Of a stretch of DNA of 64,000 nucleotides, positions 53,281 to 61,016 are shown piece after piece; the stretch's first letter is position 1; every line of letters begins with the position of its first letter. The position numbers were made by a program, and so were the translations under genes. Under the pieces are notes generated by a model. It searched no databases. It was given only the letters and a program-made list of their open reading frames with translations, and was not told where the DNA came from. The stretch is from CBDBCU01 sp965243185 (lineage in GTDB: Bacteria > Chloroflexota > Dehalococcoidia > Lucifugimonadales > UBA3495), in assembly GCA_965243185.1 (NCBI GenBank), contig OZ251531.1, forward strand, positions 1,240,001 to 1,304,000, in the 5' to 3' direction.

Positions 53281-54294
53281 ATGGAAAGAACCGCCGTTGA
53301 CGCCCCGGCCGCCGCTGCTGAACTGGAGCCGCTGCTGGAACGCTACGCCGCCCATCTGCGGGGGCAGCGCGGTTTGTCCGAAAACACGGCGCGGATTTAC
53401 TTGGATGACCTGGCGGCTTTTCAGCGTTATTTGGCGGAAAGCGGCGCAGCCTTGGCGGATATGAACCGGCGGATGGCCCGCGGCTATCTGGCGTGGCTGG
53501 CTACCGAAGGGCGGGAAACGGTCCATCCCTATTCCGGGCGCAAGCAGCGGGAAGGCTACGCCCGGGTCAGCATTCTCCGCAAGCTGACCGCGTTGCGCTC
53601 CTTTTACCGCTTTCTGGCGCAAGAGGGCTGGTTTAAGCACAACCCGGTGCCCTCGGGGCGCAGTTTGCAGGTCAAAACGGAAAAGCCGCTGCCTTCTTTT
53701 ATCGGCAAGCAGGAAGCGGCGCGCCTGCTCTCCGCCCCCGACACCGATAACGACTACGGCTTGCGCGACCGGGCCATTCTGGAAGTGCTTTACTCCTGCG
53801 GCGTCCGTCTGGCGGAAATTGTCGGAATGGATTTGCCCGACATCAACTTTGCCGAGCGGCGGATCCTGGTCGCAGGCAAGGGTTCCAAAGAGCGGTGGAC
53901 GCTGTTCGGCCAACCCACTGCGGAAGTGCTACAGCGTTACTTGGATGAATCCCGGTCGGCTCTGCTGAACGAAGGCTTGGCCGCCGGCAAGCGGGTGGAT
54001 AACAACGCGCTGTTTCTCAACCGCTACGGGCAGCGGCTGTCCCGCCGCAGCATTGAAAAACTGGTGAAAAGCCACGCCGCCCAAGCCGGCTTGCGCGACG
54101 GCATCCACCCGCACACCCTGCGCCATACCTTTGCCAGCCATATGCTGGAGGGCGACGCCGATTTGCGGGTCATTCAGGAACTGCTGGGCCACGCCAGCCC
54201 GACCACCACGCAAATCTACACTCACATCACCAAGCAGGAAGCCAAGGCCGCCTACCTGAAATTTCACCCCCGGGCCGGCGGGGACGGGGAATAG
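53281..54294 (+). CDS. xerC: XerC/XerD-family tyrosine recombinase
   Basis: A 337-aa site-specific recombinase. The SAM-like N-terminal core-binding domain includes AHLRGQRGLSENTARIYLDD, and the catalytic domain carries the full set: Arg in YSCGVRLAEIVGM, Lys in VAGKGSKERW, HTLRHTFASHML (H-x-x-R), LGHASPTTTQIYTHI (His and the Tyr nucleophile). ATG 53281 has GGAGGATTGGTT upstream. Length and motifs fit a chromosome-dimer-resolving Xer enzyme rather than a phage integrase. I see no dif-like site nearby, and no mobile genes flank it. XerC versus XerD cannot be told apart. Confidence 0.9.
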   Translation: MERTAVDAPAAAAELEPLLERYAAHLRGQRGLSENTARIYLDDLAAFQRYLAESGAALADMNRRMARGYLAWLATEGRETVHPYSGRKQREGYARVSILRKLTALRSFYRFLAQEGWFKHNPVPSGRSLQVKTEKPLPSFIGKQEAARLLSAPDTDNDYGLRDRAILEVLYSCGVRLAEIVGMDLPDINFAERRILVAGKGSKERWTLFGQPTAEVLQRYLDESRSALLNEGLAAGKRVDNNALFLNRYGQRLSRRSIEKLVKSHAAQAGLRDGIHPHTLRHTFASHMLEGDADLRVIQELLGHASPTTTQIYTHITKQEAKAAYLKFHPRAGGDGE

Positions 54295-54329
54295 CCGGCG
54301 GCGAATCCGAACCAACGCCCGAGCAATCC

Positions 54330-54350
54330 GGGGCTATCGGCGATAGCCCC
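54330..54350. terminator. Hairpin between convergent genes
   Basis: GGGGCTATCG and CGATAGCCCC pair around a single G between the recombinase and trpF ends. There is no T-run, so it may be a weak or factor-dependent terminator. Confidence 0.4.
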
Positions 54351-54357
54351 CGGGCGG

Positions 54358-55038
54358 TTAAGGGATGGCATTGCCGCGGCTTTGCGCGACGAAGGCGCGG
54401 ATTTTGGCGGGGTCTTTGTCGCCGTTGGTTTCGACGCCGGTGGAAACATCGACGCACCAAGGGTGGGACTGGCGGATGGCGGCGGCTACATTGTCCGGGG
54501 TCAGGCCGCCGGCCAGGAGGAATTGGTGTCCCTTTTGGGCGAGGGCGGCGGCGATGTTCCAGTCAAAACTTTGGCCGGTGCCGCCTGGCAAGCCAGTTAC
54601 GAGGCGGTCAAGGGTGATGTAGCAGCCGGCATTTCGGTAAGCAAGCAAGCGGGTTTCCAAGGCGGTCACTTCGGCTGTATCGGCAGCGGCGGCGGTGTTG
54701 GGGATGTGAAGGACTTTGATGATTGCGACCGGGGTTTGGGCTTGGAGTTGGCGGCAGTAGTCCGGGGATTCCTGGCCGCAGAGTTGGGCGGCGTCGAGAG
54801 GGACGGATTGGATGATGGGGATTAAGGCGTCCAGGGGCTGGTCGGCGAATAGTCCGACAATACGGGGGCGCTGCGGGTAGTCGGCGCGGAGGTTGGCGAC
54901 CAGTTGGGATGCGGCGGCGGGCGCCAAGCCGCGGCGGCGGCCGGGGACAAAGACGATGCCGAGGTAGTCGGCGCCGGCTTGGGCGGCGACTTGGGCATCA
55001 GCCAGATGCTGGATACCGCAGATTTTGACGCGGGTCAT
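54358..55038 (-). CDS. trpF: Phosphoribosylanthranilate isomerase
   Basis: A 226-aa TIM-barrel enzyme for the third step of tryptophan synthesis. VKICGIQHLADAQVAAQAGA carries the catalytic Cys, GADYLGIVFVPGRRRGL is the second loop, and RIVGLFADQPLDALI and LDAAQLCGQES follow. FLLAGGLTPDNVAAAI and the phosphate-binding VDVSTGVETNGDKDPAKIRA complete it, with the catalytic Asp in ITLDRL. Its ATG overlaps the trpC stop by four bases (ATGA), so it is translationally coupled. Confidence 0.94.
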   Translation of the reverse strand: MTRVKICGIQHLADAQVAAQAGADYLGIVFVPGRRRGLAPAAASQLVANLRADYPQRPRIVGLFADQPLDALIPIIQSVPLDAAQLCGQESPDYCRQLQAQTPVAIIKVLHIPNTAAAADTAEVTALETRLLAYRNAGCYITLDRLVTGLPGGTGQSFDWNIAAALAQKGHQFLLAGGLTPDNVAAAIRQSHPWCVDVSTGVETNGDKDPAKIRAFVAQSRGNAIP

Positions 55039-55862
55039 TGCGGCGCGGCCTCCGGGAGGGGAGCGGTGAGTGCGCGGACTTTGGCGGCGGTGTCCGGGGC
55101 GGTGACCAGGGCTTCGCCGACCAGGACGGCATTGACGCCCATTCCGCCGAGCTGTTGCAGGTGTTGCGGGGTAAAAATGCCGCTTTCGCTGACGATTACC
55201 TTGTCCCGGGGGATTTGCGTGGCCAGCTGTGCGGTTACGGTCAAGTCGGTTTGGAAGGTGCGGAGGTCGCGGTTGTTGATGCCGATGACGGCGGCGCCGG
55301 CGTTCAGGGCAGTTTGGGTTTCGGCCGGGGTGTGGACTTCGACGAGGGCGGTCATCCCCAATTCCCGCCCCAAAGCCAGCAGTTCAGCCAGCTGGGCGGG
55401 GGCAAGGATGGCGACGATGAGCAAGAAGGCGTCGGCGCCGATGGCGCGGGTTTCGTAGAGCTGCCAGGGGTCAAAGAGAAAGTCTTTACGCAGTACGGGG
55501 GCATTCCCGGCGGCGCCAGTGGTCTTGATGGCGGCGAGGTGAGCCGGTTCACCCTGAAAGTGGGCGTCGGTGAGGACGGAGATGGCGGATGCGCCGTTGG
55601 CGGCGTAGGTTTGAGCCAGCTGCACCGGGTCGAAGTCGGGGCAAAGAAGGCCGCGGGAGGGCGAGGCTTTTTTGACCTCGGCGATGAGTCGGACGGGGTT
55701 GCGGCGGCGGTCAAAGTTGATGCCGCGAAGGGCGGCGGCGAAGTCGAGCGGAGCCGGGCGGTCGGCGGCCCGCAGCTGCAAGGCGGCAAGGGATTCCCGG
55801 GCTTGCTGGCGGGCTAGTTCGCGGCCTTTGGCGGTAACGATGTCGTCGAGGATGTTGGGCAT
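55035..55862 (-). CDS. trpC: Indole-3-glycerol-phosphate synthase
   Basis: A 275-aa TIM barrel converting CdRP to indole-glycerol phosphate. VRLIAEVKKASPSRGLLCPD has the catalytic Glu and Lys, ISVLTDAHFQGEPAHLAAI and LRKDFLFDPWQLYETRAIGA the second Lys, VIGINNRDLRTFQTDL and VIVSESGIFTPQHLQQ the phosphate-loop residues. Length is standard. Upstream lie a DUF2283/DUF4258 pair and an insertion sequence that separate it from trpD. Confidence 0.95.
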   Translation of the reverse strand: MPNILDDIVTAKGRELARQQARESLAALQLRAADRPAPLDFAAALRGINFDRRRNPVRLIAEVKKASPSRGLLCPDFDPVQLAQTYAANGASAISVLTDAHFQGEPAHLAAIKTTGAAGNAPVLRKDFLFDPWQLYETRAIGADAFLLIVAILAPAQLAELLALGRELGMTALVEVHTPAETQTALNAGAAVIGINNRDLRTFQTDLTVTAQLATQIPRDKVIVSESGIFTPQHLQQLGGMGVNAVLVGEALVTAPDTAAKVRALTAPLPEAAPQ

Positions 55863-55863
55863 T

Positions 55864-56070
55864 TTAGGAGATACTAACCTCCTCCTCTTTTACCAGGCTG
55901 GTCAGGGAGCCGAGGATAAATTCCCGGGCTCCTTGAATTTCCAGCAGCACCGGCTTGCCGTCAGCGGTCAGATGGGTAATTATGCCGGCGGACTCCTCGG
56001 CGTAGTCGAAGGTCGCGTCGGAGAGTTTGACGCTGAGGATGTCCACTTCCCGGCTGTATTTAATTTTCAT
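55864..56070 (-). CDS. DUF2283-family protein, antitoxin-like
   Basis: A 68-aa protein: MKIKYSREVDILSVKLSDAT, then DYAEESAGIITHLTADGKPV and LLEIQGAREFILGSL. This is the small DUF2283 fold (Y-x-x-x-x-D-x-L-x-I/V-x-L...). Members are usually encoded directly after a DUF4258 gene, as here, with an 11-base overlap. The pair is regarded as a predicted type II toxin-antitoxin system. It ends two bases before trpC, so it is wedged into the trp operon. Confidence 0.85.
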   Translation of the reverse strand: MKIKYSREVDILSVKLSDATFDYAEESAGIITHLTADGKPVLLEIQGAREFILGSLTSLVKEEEVSIS

Positions 56071-56335
56071 ACTGGCGACGCCTCCCGGGGTATAGAGTTA
56101 CGACCACGATTTCCGTTGGGCTTTCCTCATAGACTACTCTCAGGACGTGGCCGGCATCAAGGGCGGCTTGAGCGCCAGCTCTGCCGGAATGGCCCGAGAA
56201 AATCCGTTGAGGGTTTCTGATGACGCTGATAACGACGCTGGTATCAATCAGGAAACCCTGTTCGCGTATGGCGCTGACCTTATCCAAGGCGTGGTAGGTG
56301 AAACGGATTGGTTTCACGATGGCCGGTTCCCCCAA
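56060..56335 (-). CDS. DUF4258-family protein, toxin-like
   Basis: A 91-aa protein: IRFTYHALDKVSAIREQGFL, then DTSVVISVIRNPQRI and HVLRVVYEESPTEIVVVTLY with PGRRRQYEN. The H...R opening and the final TLYPGRRxxY match DUF4258, which shares a fold with RelE/BrnT-like toxins. Overlap with the downstream DUF2283 gene supports a two-gene module. Possible targets are RNA or ribosomes, by analogy only. Confidence 0.82.
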   Translation of the reverse strand: MGEPAIVKPIRFTYHALDKVSAIREQGFLIDTSVVISVIRNPQRIFSGHSGRAGAQAALDAGHVLRVVYEESPTEIVVVTLYPGRRRQYEN

Positions 56336-56444
56336 GAGTTGAGGATGTTGGGCATTTCAGGAGTGGGTGGAGTAGTAAGCAACACTTTCCGGCGCAGGGG
56401 TATCAACAAGGTAGTACCAATCAAAGTTAGTGTCAATACACGGC

Positions 56445-56451
56445 GGGATGG
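56445..56451. repeat. Target-site duplication, left copy
   Basis: GGGATGG immediately outside the left inverted repeat is repeated immediately outside the right one (57530-57536). Confidence 0.8.
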
Positions 56452-57529
56452 GGATAGCGTTGCATTTTAGGTGGTTTGGTTGAGCAAGCCCCGGGTTTGC
56501 AGCAAAGCCAGCAGGTTATGCTCTGACCAGACCGTCCCCAATCGCTCCCGCCGGCGCAACTCCCGATTGTAGCGTTCCAGGCGGGAAGTAGTCCGGTAGG
56601 CAACCTCTCCCGTAGTCCAATACTGCCGGCCGGCGGTCAATGCCTTGTCCAGCCAGTAAGCGGCGGCGCCCTCGGTCAACTCCATTATTTGACGGGCATA
56701 GCTCTGGGCCGCCGCCGCGCTGTCAGTCAACAGCAGTTGCCGGGCGGCGGCCAAGCCGGCCTTCCCGATATTCCGTCCATATTCCCGCAGCAGGTGAAAG
56801 ATACACAGCTGATGCGGCGCCGCCCGGCCGTACACCCACTGGATGCCGGCCGCAATGGCCCGGTCGCCGTCGCTGACCAGATGTCGGGGTGGCGCGGCTC
56901 CGGACTGCTCGGCCAACTCCAGGGCCGCCGCCCAAGGCCCGAAAGTCGCCAAGACCGCCCCGGTTTCGTCCCGGATTACCTTCAATTCCTGAGGGCCCTG
57001 CCGGGTGCGCGTCCATAAACCATCCAGTTCCCACACTGCCCCCGGCAACCGGGGCCGGGTCAAGGCCAACCGCCGCAGCCAGCGACACAAGGTGCTTTTG
57101 ACACAACCCACCCACTGCCCCGCTTGGGCGTAACTCAAACCCTGGGCCGCCAGGCTCAAAGCCCGGTCCCGAGTTTTTTTGAGAACCGTTGGTAACGAAC
57201 CTCCGGCCCCAGCAGCGCCGCGCCGCCCGCCAGTTGGCGACATTGCCCACAACGAAACACCGGAACCGCTATCCGGATGGGCCCATAGGACGTGACAATG
57301 GTGCGGTCATAGCGATGGTGGCGGTGCATCGCCAGAGCGCACTGAGCACATCGGGGCTGATAATGATCCAGGGCTTGTTGCAGCTTCGCCTGCAACTGGA
57401 GCGGAATTTCCTGCTCCAGTTGGGTCTCCAAATCGTCCAGCAATCCCATGACAGCGCACCTCCCGTCAACCAGCAAGGCCGGCCCTTTCCCCATTCTACA
57501 ACTAAACCACCTAAATCGGAACGCTATCC
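56452..57529 (-). mobile_element. Intact insertion sequence in the trp gene cluster
   Basis: The 1078-bp element has terminal inverted repeats: GGATAGCGTTGCATTTTAGG on the left and GGATAGCGTTCCGATTTAGG read inward on the right. Similarity continues through GTGGTTTrGTTG. A 7-bp duplication GGGATGG flanks it. The transposase spans almost all of it. It lies 8 bases past the trpD stop, between trpD and the DUF4258/DUF2283-trpC-trpF group. Intact ends and target duplication point to a recent insertion. Confidence 0.9.
56467..57449 (-). CDS. Transposase made by -1 frameshifting
   Basis: The first frame (ATG 57449, GGGAGG upstream) encodes a zinc-knuckle N-terminus, CAQCALAMHRHHRYDRTIVT and VFRCGQCRQL, and ends soon after an A7 run (57180-57174, TCAAAAAAACTC). 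The second frame, in -1, continues LKKTRDRALSLAAQGLSYAQ with a helix-turn-helix, then a DDE/MULE-type catalytic domain: AVWELDGLWTR (first D), LVSDGDRAIAAGIQWVYGRA (second D), LCIFHLLREYGRN, RTTSRLERYNRELRRRERLG (E). Slippage on A-AAA-AAA would fuse the two into about 327 residues. It resembles ISKra4/IS256-like transposases; the exact IS family needs a search. Confidence 0.85.
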
Positions 57530-57536
57530 GGGATGG
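57530..57536. repeat. Target-site duplication, right copy
   Basis: GGGATGG directly follows the right inverted repeat and matches the left copy. Confidence 0.8.
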
Positions 57537-57544
57537 GTTTCGAG

Positions 57545-58570
57545 TTATTCCCCCACTTCCTGGCTGCGGGCGGCCAAGTTTTCCAGGGTGGCTTGGGCGG
57601 CGCCGCTGACGATGGCTTGGGCAGCTTGGTCGAGTCCTTGTTGGATGGTGGCGGCGTGGTCGGCGGCGTAGAGGGCGGCGGCGGCGTTGAGCAGGGCGGC
57701 ATCACGCAAGGGGCCGGTTTCCCCGGCAAAGAGGCGGCGCATCGTAGCGGCGTTTTCGGCCGCCGTACCGCCTTGCAAGTCGCTGACGGCGGCCCGGGGG
57801 ATGCCGTAGTCGGCGGGGTCGAGGGTCCACTGATGGATGGCGGCGTCCGGCTGCACTTCCCAAATGGCGGTGGGGCCGCTGAGGGTTATTTCGTCCATTC
57901 CGTCGGCGCCGTGGACGACCAGGGCGTGGCGGATGTCGAGGCGGGCCAGGGCGGCGGCGATGCGCTGGCCCAAGCCGGCGTCGGCTACGCCCAGGAGCAT
58001 CGCTTGGGCGCGGGCCGGGTTGGTCAGGGGGCCGAGGAGGTTAAAGACGGTGCGGATGCCGATTTCCCGGCGCACCGGCCCGGCGTAGCGCATGGCGGGA
58101 TGAAAGGCCGGGGCGAACATAAAGCCGATGCCGACCCGGTCGATGCACTGGGCTACGCCATCCGGGGACAGCTCCAGTTTGACGCCGAGGGCTTCGAGGA
58201 CATCGGCGGCGCCGCAAGAGCCGGAGGCGGCGCGGTTGCCGTGCTTGGCGACTTTGACGCCGGCGGCAGCGGCAATCAGGGCGGCGGCGGTGGAGAAATT
58301 GAAGGTGTTTTTGCCATCGCCGCCGGTGCCGACGATGTCGAGGAGCGGGGGATTGCCGGGGACGGACACCGGCCGGGCTTTGTCGCGCATTACGGCGGCC
58401 AAGGCGGCGATTTCGGTGTCGGTTTCGCCTTTCAGACGGAGGGCGGTGAGAAAGGCGCCCAACTGGGCGGGGGTGGCTTCCCCTTCCATAATTTCCTGCA
58501 TTACGGCGGTGGCTTGGGCGGTGTCCAGGGACTGGCCGACTACTACCAGGTCAATGGCTTCCCGTATCAT
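57545..58570 (-). CDS. trpD: Anthranilate phosphoribosyltransferase
   Basis: A 341-aa enzyme for the second step of tryptophan synthesis. The PRPP-binding loop is LLDIVGTGGDGKNTFNFSTA, followed by KVAKHGNRAASGSCGAADVL, GIGFMFAPAFHPAMRYAGPV and RREIGIRTVFNLLGPLTNPA, and VHGADGMDEITLSG. I use ATG 58570 (GGGAG about 11 bases upstream); the frame runs 69 codons further without similarity and across the opposing promoter. trpE and trpG are not upstream, where a divergent PIN-domain module begins. Confidence 0.94.
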   Translation of the reverse strand: MIREAIDLVVVGQSLDTAQATAVMQEIMEGEATPAQLGAFLTALRLKGETDTEIAALAAVMRDKARPVSVPGNPPLLDIVGTGGDGKNTFNFSTAAALIAAAAGVKVAKHGNRAASGSCGAADVLEALGVKLELSPDGVAQCIDRVGIGFMFAPAFHPAMRYAGPVRREIGIRTVFNLLGPLTNPARAQAMLLGVADAGLGQRIAAALARLDIRHALVVHGADGMDEITLSGPTAIWEVQPDAAIHQWTLDPADYGIPRAAVSDLQGGTAAENAATMRRLFAGETGPLRDAALLNAAAALYAADHAATIQQGLDQAAQAIVSGAAQATLENLAARSQEVGE

Positions 58571-58639
58571 AATGGCGGCGGCTCCCGGTTTGGAGGATTT
58601 TGTGGTTTGGGGGTATTTTAGCACAGAGGGTGGGAGGCG

Positions 58640-58666
58640 TTGCCGGAAACCGTCCAGTGGTATAAT
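58640..58666 (+). promoter_or_regulatory. Extended -10 promoter of the PIN module
   Basis: TGGTATAAT is a perfect -10 with the TGn extension. TTGCCG lies 15 bases upstream as a weak -35. Initiation near 58673 gives a 30-base leader before the first gene. Confidence 0.7.
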
Positions 58667-58702
58667 AGTGGCCGGAGTTGGCAAAGAACTGAGGAGGTCG
58701 CA

Positions 58703-59011
58703 ATGGGCGAGAGGGCTATCCTGGACATTCATAGCGTAGTGCGGACGGCCAAACAATACATTGCCGAGCTGTACCACGACGAGGAGATAATGTATGTCGG
58801 CTTGGAGGAGGTCTATTTCGATCCCGAGGTCGATAAGTGGCAGGTAACTATCGGATTTGCCCGGCCTTGGGACGGCATTGGCGGCCGGAACCCCATTACC
58901 CGGGACGCGCGGTTGGGGGCGCGTTCGTACAAAGTGGTGAGCATCACTGAACCGGGCGGTCAGGTTGAGTCCATCAAAGACCGTATTCTGGTGGACCCGG
59001 CGTTGCGGTAA
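58703..59011 (+). CDS. Unknown small protein paired with a PIN-domain protein
   Basis: A 102-aa protein from ATG 58703 (GAGGAGG six bases upstream). A helix (ILDIHSVVRTAKQYIAELYH) is followed by a beta-rich part: MYVGLEEVYFDPEVDKWQVT, GFARPWDGI, and ARLGARSYKVVSITEPGGQV ending in ESIKDRILVDPAL. It is not one of the usual DNA-binding antitoxin folds. Its stop overlaps the PIN gene start (TAATG), so the two are coupled and probably act together. The position suggests an antitoxin or partner role; the fold is unassigned. Confidence 0.75.
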   Translation: MGERAILDIHSVVRTAKQYIAELYHDEEIMYVGLEEVYFDPEVDKWQVTIGFARPWDGIGGRNPITRDARLGARSYKVVSITEPGGQVESIKDRILVDPALR

Positions 59012-59475
59012 TGCCGCCGCGGGGGTATTTCATCGACGCCAACCTGCTGGTATTGTTCGTGGCGGGACGGGAGGATCCGGACTTGATTGCCCGGCATCGC
59101 CGGCTGGAAGGATACACCATTGGCGACTATGTCTTGTTGCTGCAACTGGTCGATACGGTTGACCAGGTATTGGTAACGCCCAACACCCTTACCGAAACTT
59201 CCAACCTGTTGAGCCAGCATCGCGAGCCGGAACGGTCGCGGCTGCTCCAGCGGTTGCGGGCCGTCATTCAAGACAGCCGGGAAATTACCGTTGCCAGCGC
59301 AGTGGCGGCGGACAACCCGGTCTTTGCGCGATTGGGGCTTGCTGACGCAGCACTGCTGGAAGTTGCCAGTGCCGATACCCCGGTGGTAACTATGGACTTT
59401 AACCTGTACTGGCAGGTGGCTGTGGTAAAAGGGTCGGATGCGGTGGTGAATTTTACTGCTTACCGAGAAGGGTAA
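59011..59475 (+). CDS. PIN-domain ribonuclease-like protein
   Basis: A 154-aa protein. GYFIDANLLVLFVAG carries the first acidic residue of a PIN nuclease, LVTPNTLTETSNLLSQH the second (T-E-T-S-N), and LADAALLEVASADTPVVTMD with FNLY the third and fourth acidic residues. Spacing fits VapC-like and related PIN domains that cut RNA with Mg or Mn. It is coupled to an upstream 102-aa gene that is not a known VapB type. The pair is preceded by its own promoter. Confidence 0.82.
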   Translation: MPPRGYFIDANLLVLFVAGREDPDLIARHRRLEGYTIGDYVLLLQLVDTVDQVLVTPNTLTETSNLLSQHREPERSRLLQRLRAVIQDSREITVASAVAADNPVFARLGLADAALLEVASADTPVVTMDFNLYWQVAVVKGSDAVVNFTAYREG

Positions 59476-59536
59476 GGATATAACGTCGTAAATACCCACA
59501 AAGCGGCGAAGCCATGTATATCAGGAAAGATTTACT

Positions 59537-60385
59537 TCACTCCAAAACGTCCTTGTCTTGAACGACGACGGTAATGAGGCTACGCATTTCCTCATTACCT
59601 CCCAAATCCAATCTACCAACTTCGTTTGACAACGCGTCGGACGAAGCCTTGATGGACTCTTTGATTTTGTGGTCATCGAAATCAAAGAGAGCGATAGCCG
59701 CATCGCAAGCTTTCGCCAGCGACCGCGCCAACTCATTCAAGCAAACTGTGAGGCCAATCTGCTGAGGGACTAATCCATTTGTAGGCGCGTCCAGCAGATT
59801 GAAAGACTGTGGTGCCATATTAGGATACGCGTGAACGGACCGTTCCGATAACAAAGAGTACCTTTTCTTGTCAACGGGAGGAGGATCCCCCGTAAGTTCC
59901 TCTAGCCTTTTACGGACTTCAAAAGGCGAGAACTCTTTCCGTACCGATTCTTGAGATTCCCGAGCTTGTCGCCACTTTGCCAAGGCATTAGAGTCCTTGG
60001 CAAAGAGCTCCAGGAGGTTGGCTACCTCCCCTATACTCCGAATCAGAAGTAAAGATTCGTCATAGTAACCCATTCGCAACAGTCGCACTGCGGCGTGACC
60101 GTTGGACGAAACCAGACAGCAAAGGTAAGTGATCGTATGTTCTCCGCTACATCCCCAGTAGCAAGACCCCATACGGCAGAGGTGGTACAGAACCGTGCCT
60201 ATCCCCTCGAAACGAGTCGATAGCCGCACTCCCATATCGGCGATAAAGGAGTCAGTCGCCAATGTACATTCGTCCTCTAATATCCAAACCTTCTTGAGGA
60301 ACTCAGTTCCAGTCAGAGGTTCAGAGACGTCGGGATTGGTCAATTTTAGTCTCCCGATGTAGTGGAATGGGTTAATGTCTCTCAA
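59537..60385 (-). CDS. Orphan hypothetical protein of lower GC
   Basis: A 282-aa protein with no recognised domain. A largely helical central part reads LLRMGYYDESLLLIRSIGEV and ANLLELFAKDSNALAKWRQA, followed by RKRLEELTGDPPPVDKKRYS, LLSERSVHAYPNMAPQSFNL and a C-terminal helix pair. The layout recalls DUF5677-type proteins, a weak comparison. Codon use is more A/T-rich than its neighbours (many AGA, ATA, TCA), indicating recent acquisition. The TTG start has no strong ribosome site. It lies between the PIN module and the cox operon, divergent from the latter. Confidence 0.65.
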   Translation of the reverse strand: MRDINPFHYIGRLKLTNPDVSEPLTGTEFLKKVWILEDECTLATDSFIADMGVRLSTRFEGIGTVLYHLCRMGSCYWGCSGEHTITYLCCLVSSNGHAAVRLLRMGYYDESLLLIRSIGEVANLLELFAKDSNALAKWRQARESQESVRKEFSPFEVRKRLEELTGDPPPVDKKRYSLLSERSVHAYPNMAPQSFNLLDAPTNGLVPQQIGLTVCLNELARSLAKACDAAIALFDFDDHKIKESIKASSDALSNEVGRLDLGGNEEMRSLITVVVQDKDVLE

Positions 60386-60415
60386 CTCGACTTATTGTAC
60401 TCCATCCCCCACCAT

Positions 60416-60444
60416 TTGACTACCCCCTTTCCCCCATATATACT
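60416..60444 (+). promoter_or_regulatory. Promoter of the cox operon
   Basis: TTGACT and TATACT are spaced by 17 bases. Initiation near 60451 leaves about 90 bases before the GTG start of coxS. Confidence 0.7.
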
Positions 60445-60541
60445 TGCCCCCAAGCCAGCGGCCGGTTTATTCCGAGCCGCCGGCCCGGGGCAAACCCAAT
60501 TTACCGGGGCAAACCCCAATTTCACGGACGGGAGGCGTGAA

Positions 60542-61012
60542 GTGAAAGTTCCTATCAATGTTACCGTCAACGGCAAAGCCTGCCAATCGGAAGTCGAGCC
60601 GCGCACCCTCCTGGTGCATTACCTCCGGGAGGAACTGGGCCTTACCGGCGCCAAAGTGGGCTGCGATACCAGCCAGTGCGGCGCCTGCGTCGTGCGGCTC
60701 AACGGCGCCACCGTCAAATCCTGTACCTGCCTGGCGGTCCAAGCCGATGGGGCCGAAATCGTCACCATCGAGGGCATCGCCCAGGACGGCAGCCTGCACC
60801 CGGTACAGGAAGCCTTTTGGAACAATCACGGACTCCAGTGCGGCTACTGCACTTCCGGGATGATTATGACGGTGGCGGAACTGCTGGAGCGGAATCCTAA
60901 TCCCACCGCCGCCGAAGTGCGCGCCGGCTTGGAAGGCAATATCTGCCGCTGCACCGGCTACCAGAACATCGTCAAGGCAACTCTGGCCGCGGCCGCCGCA
61001 ATGGGAGGTTAG
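60542..61012 (+). CDS. coxS: Carbon-monoxide-dehydrogenase-type [2Fe-2S] subunit
   Basis: A 156-aa small subunit of a molybdenum hydroxylase. The plant-type cluster lies in KVGCDTSQCGACVVRLNGAT with VKSCTCLAVQ, and the second cluster in LQCGYCTSGMIMTVAELLER with GNICRCTGYQNIVKATL. GTG 60542 is six bases after GGGAGG and gives MKVPINVTVNG, a normal start; the frame is open much further upstream. coxL begins four bases after the stop. It passes electrons from the Mo centre to the flavin subunit. Confidence 0.94.
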   Translation: MKVPINVTVNGKACQSEVEPRTLLVHYLREELGLTGAKVGCDTSQCGACVVRLNGATVKSCTCLAVQADGAEIVTIEGIAQDGSLHPVQEAFWNNHGLQCGYCTSGMIMTVAELLERNPNPTAAEVRAGLEGNICRCTGYQNIVKATLAAAAAMGG

Positions 61013-61016
61013 AGCG

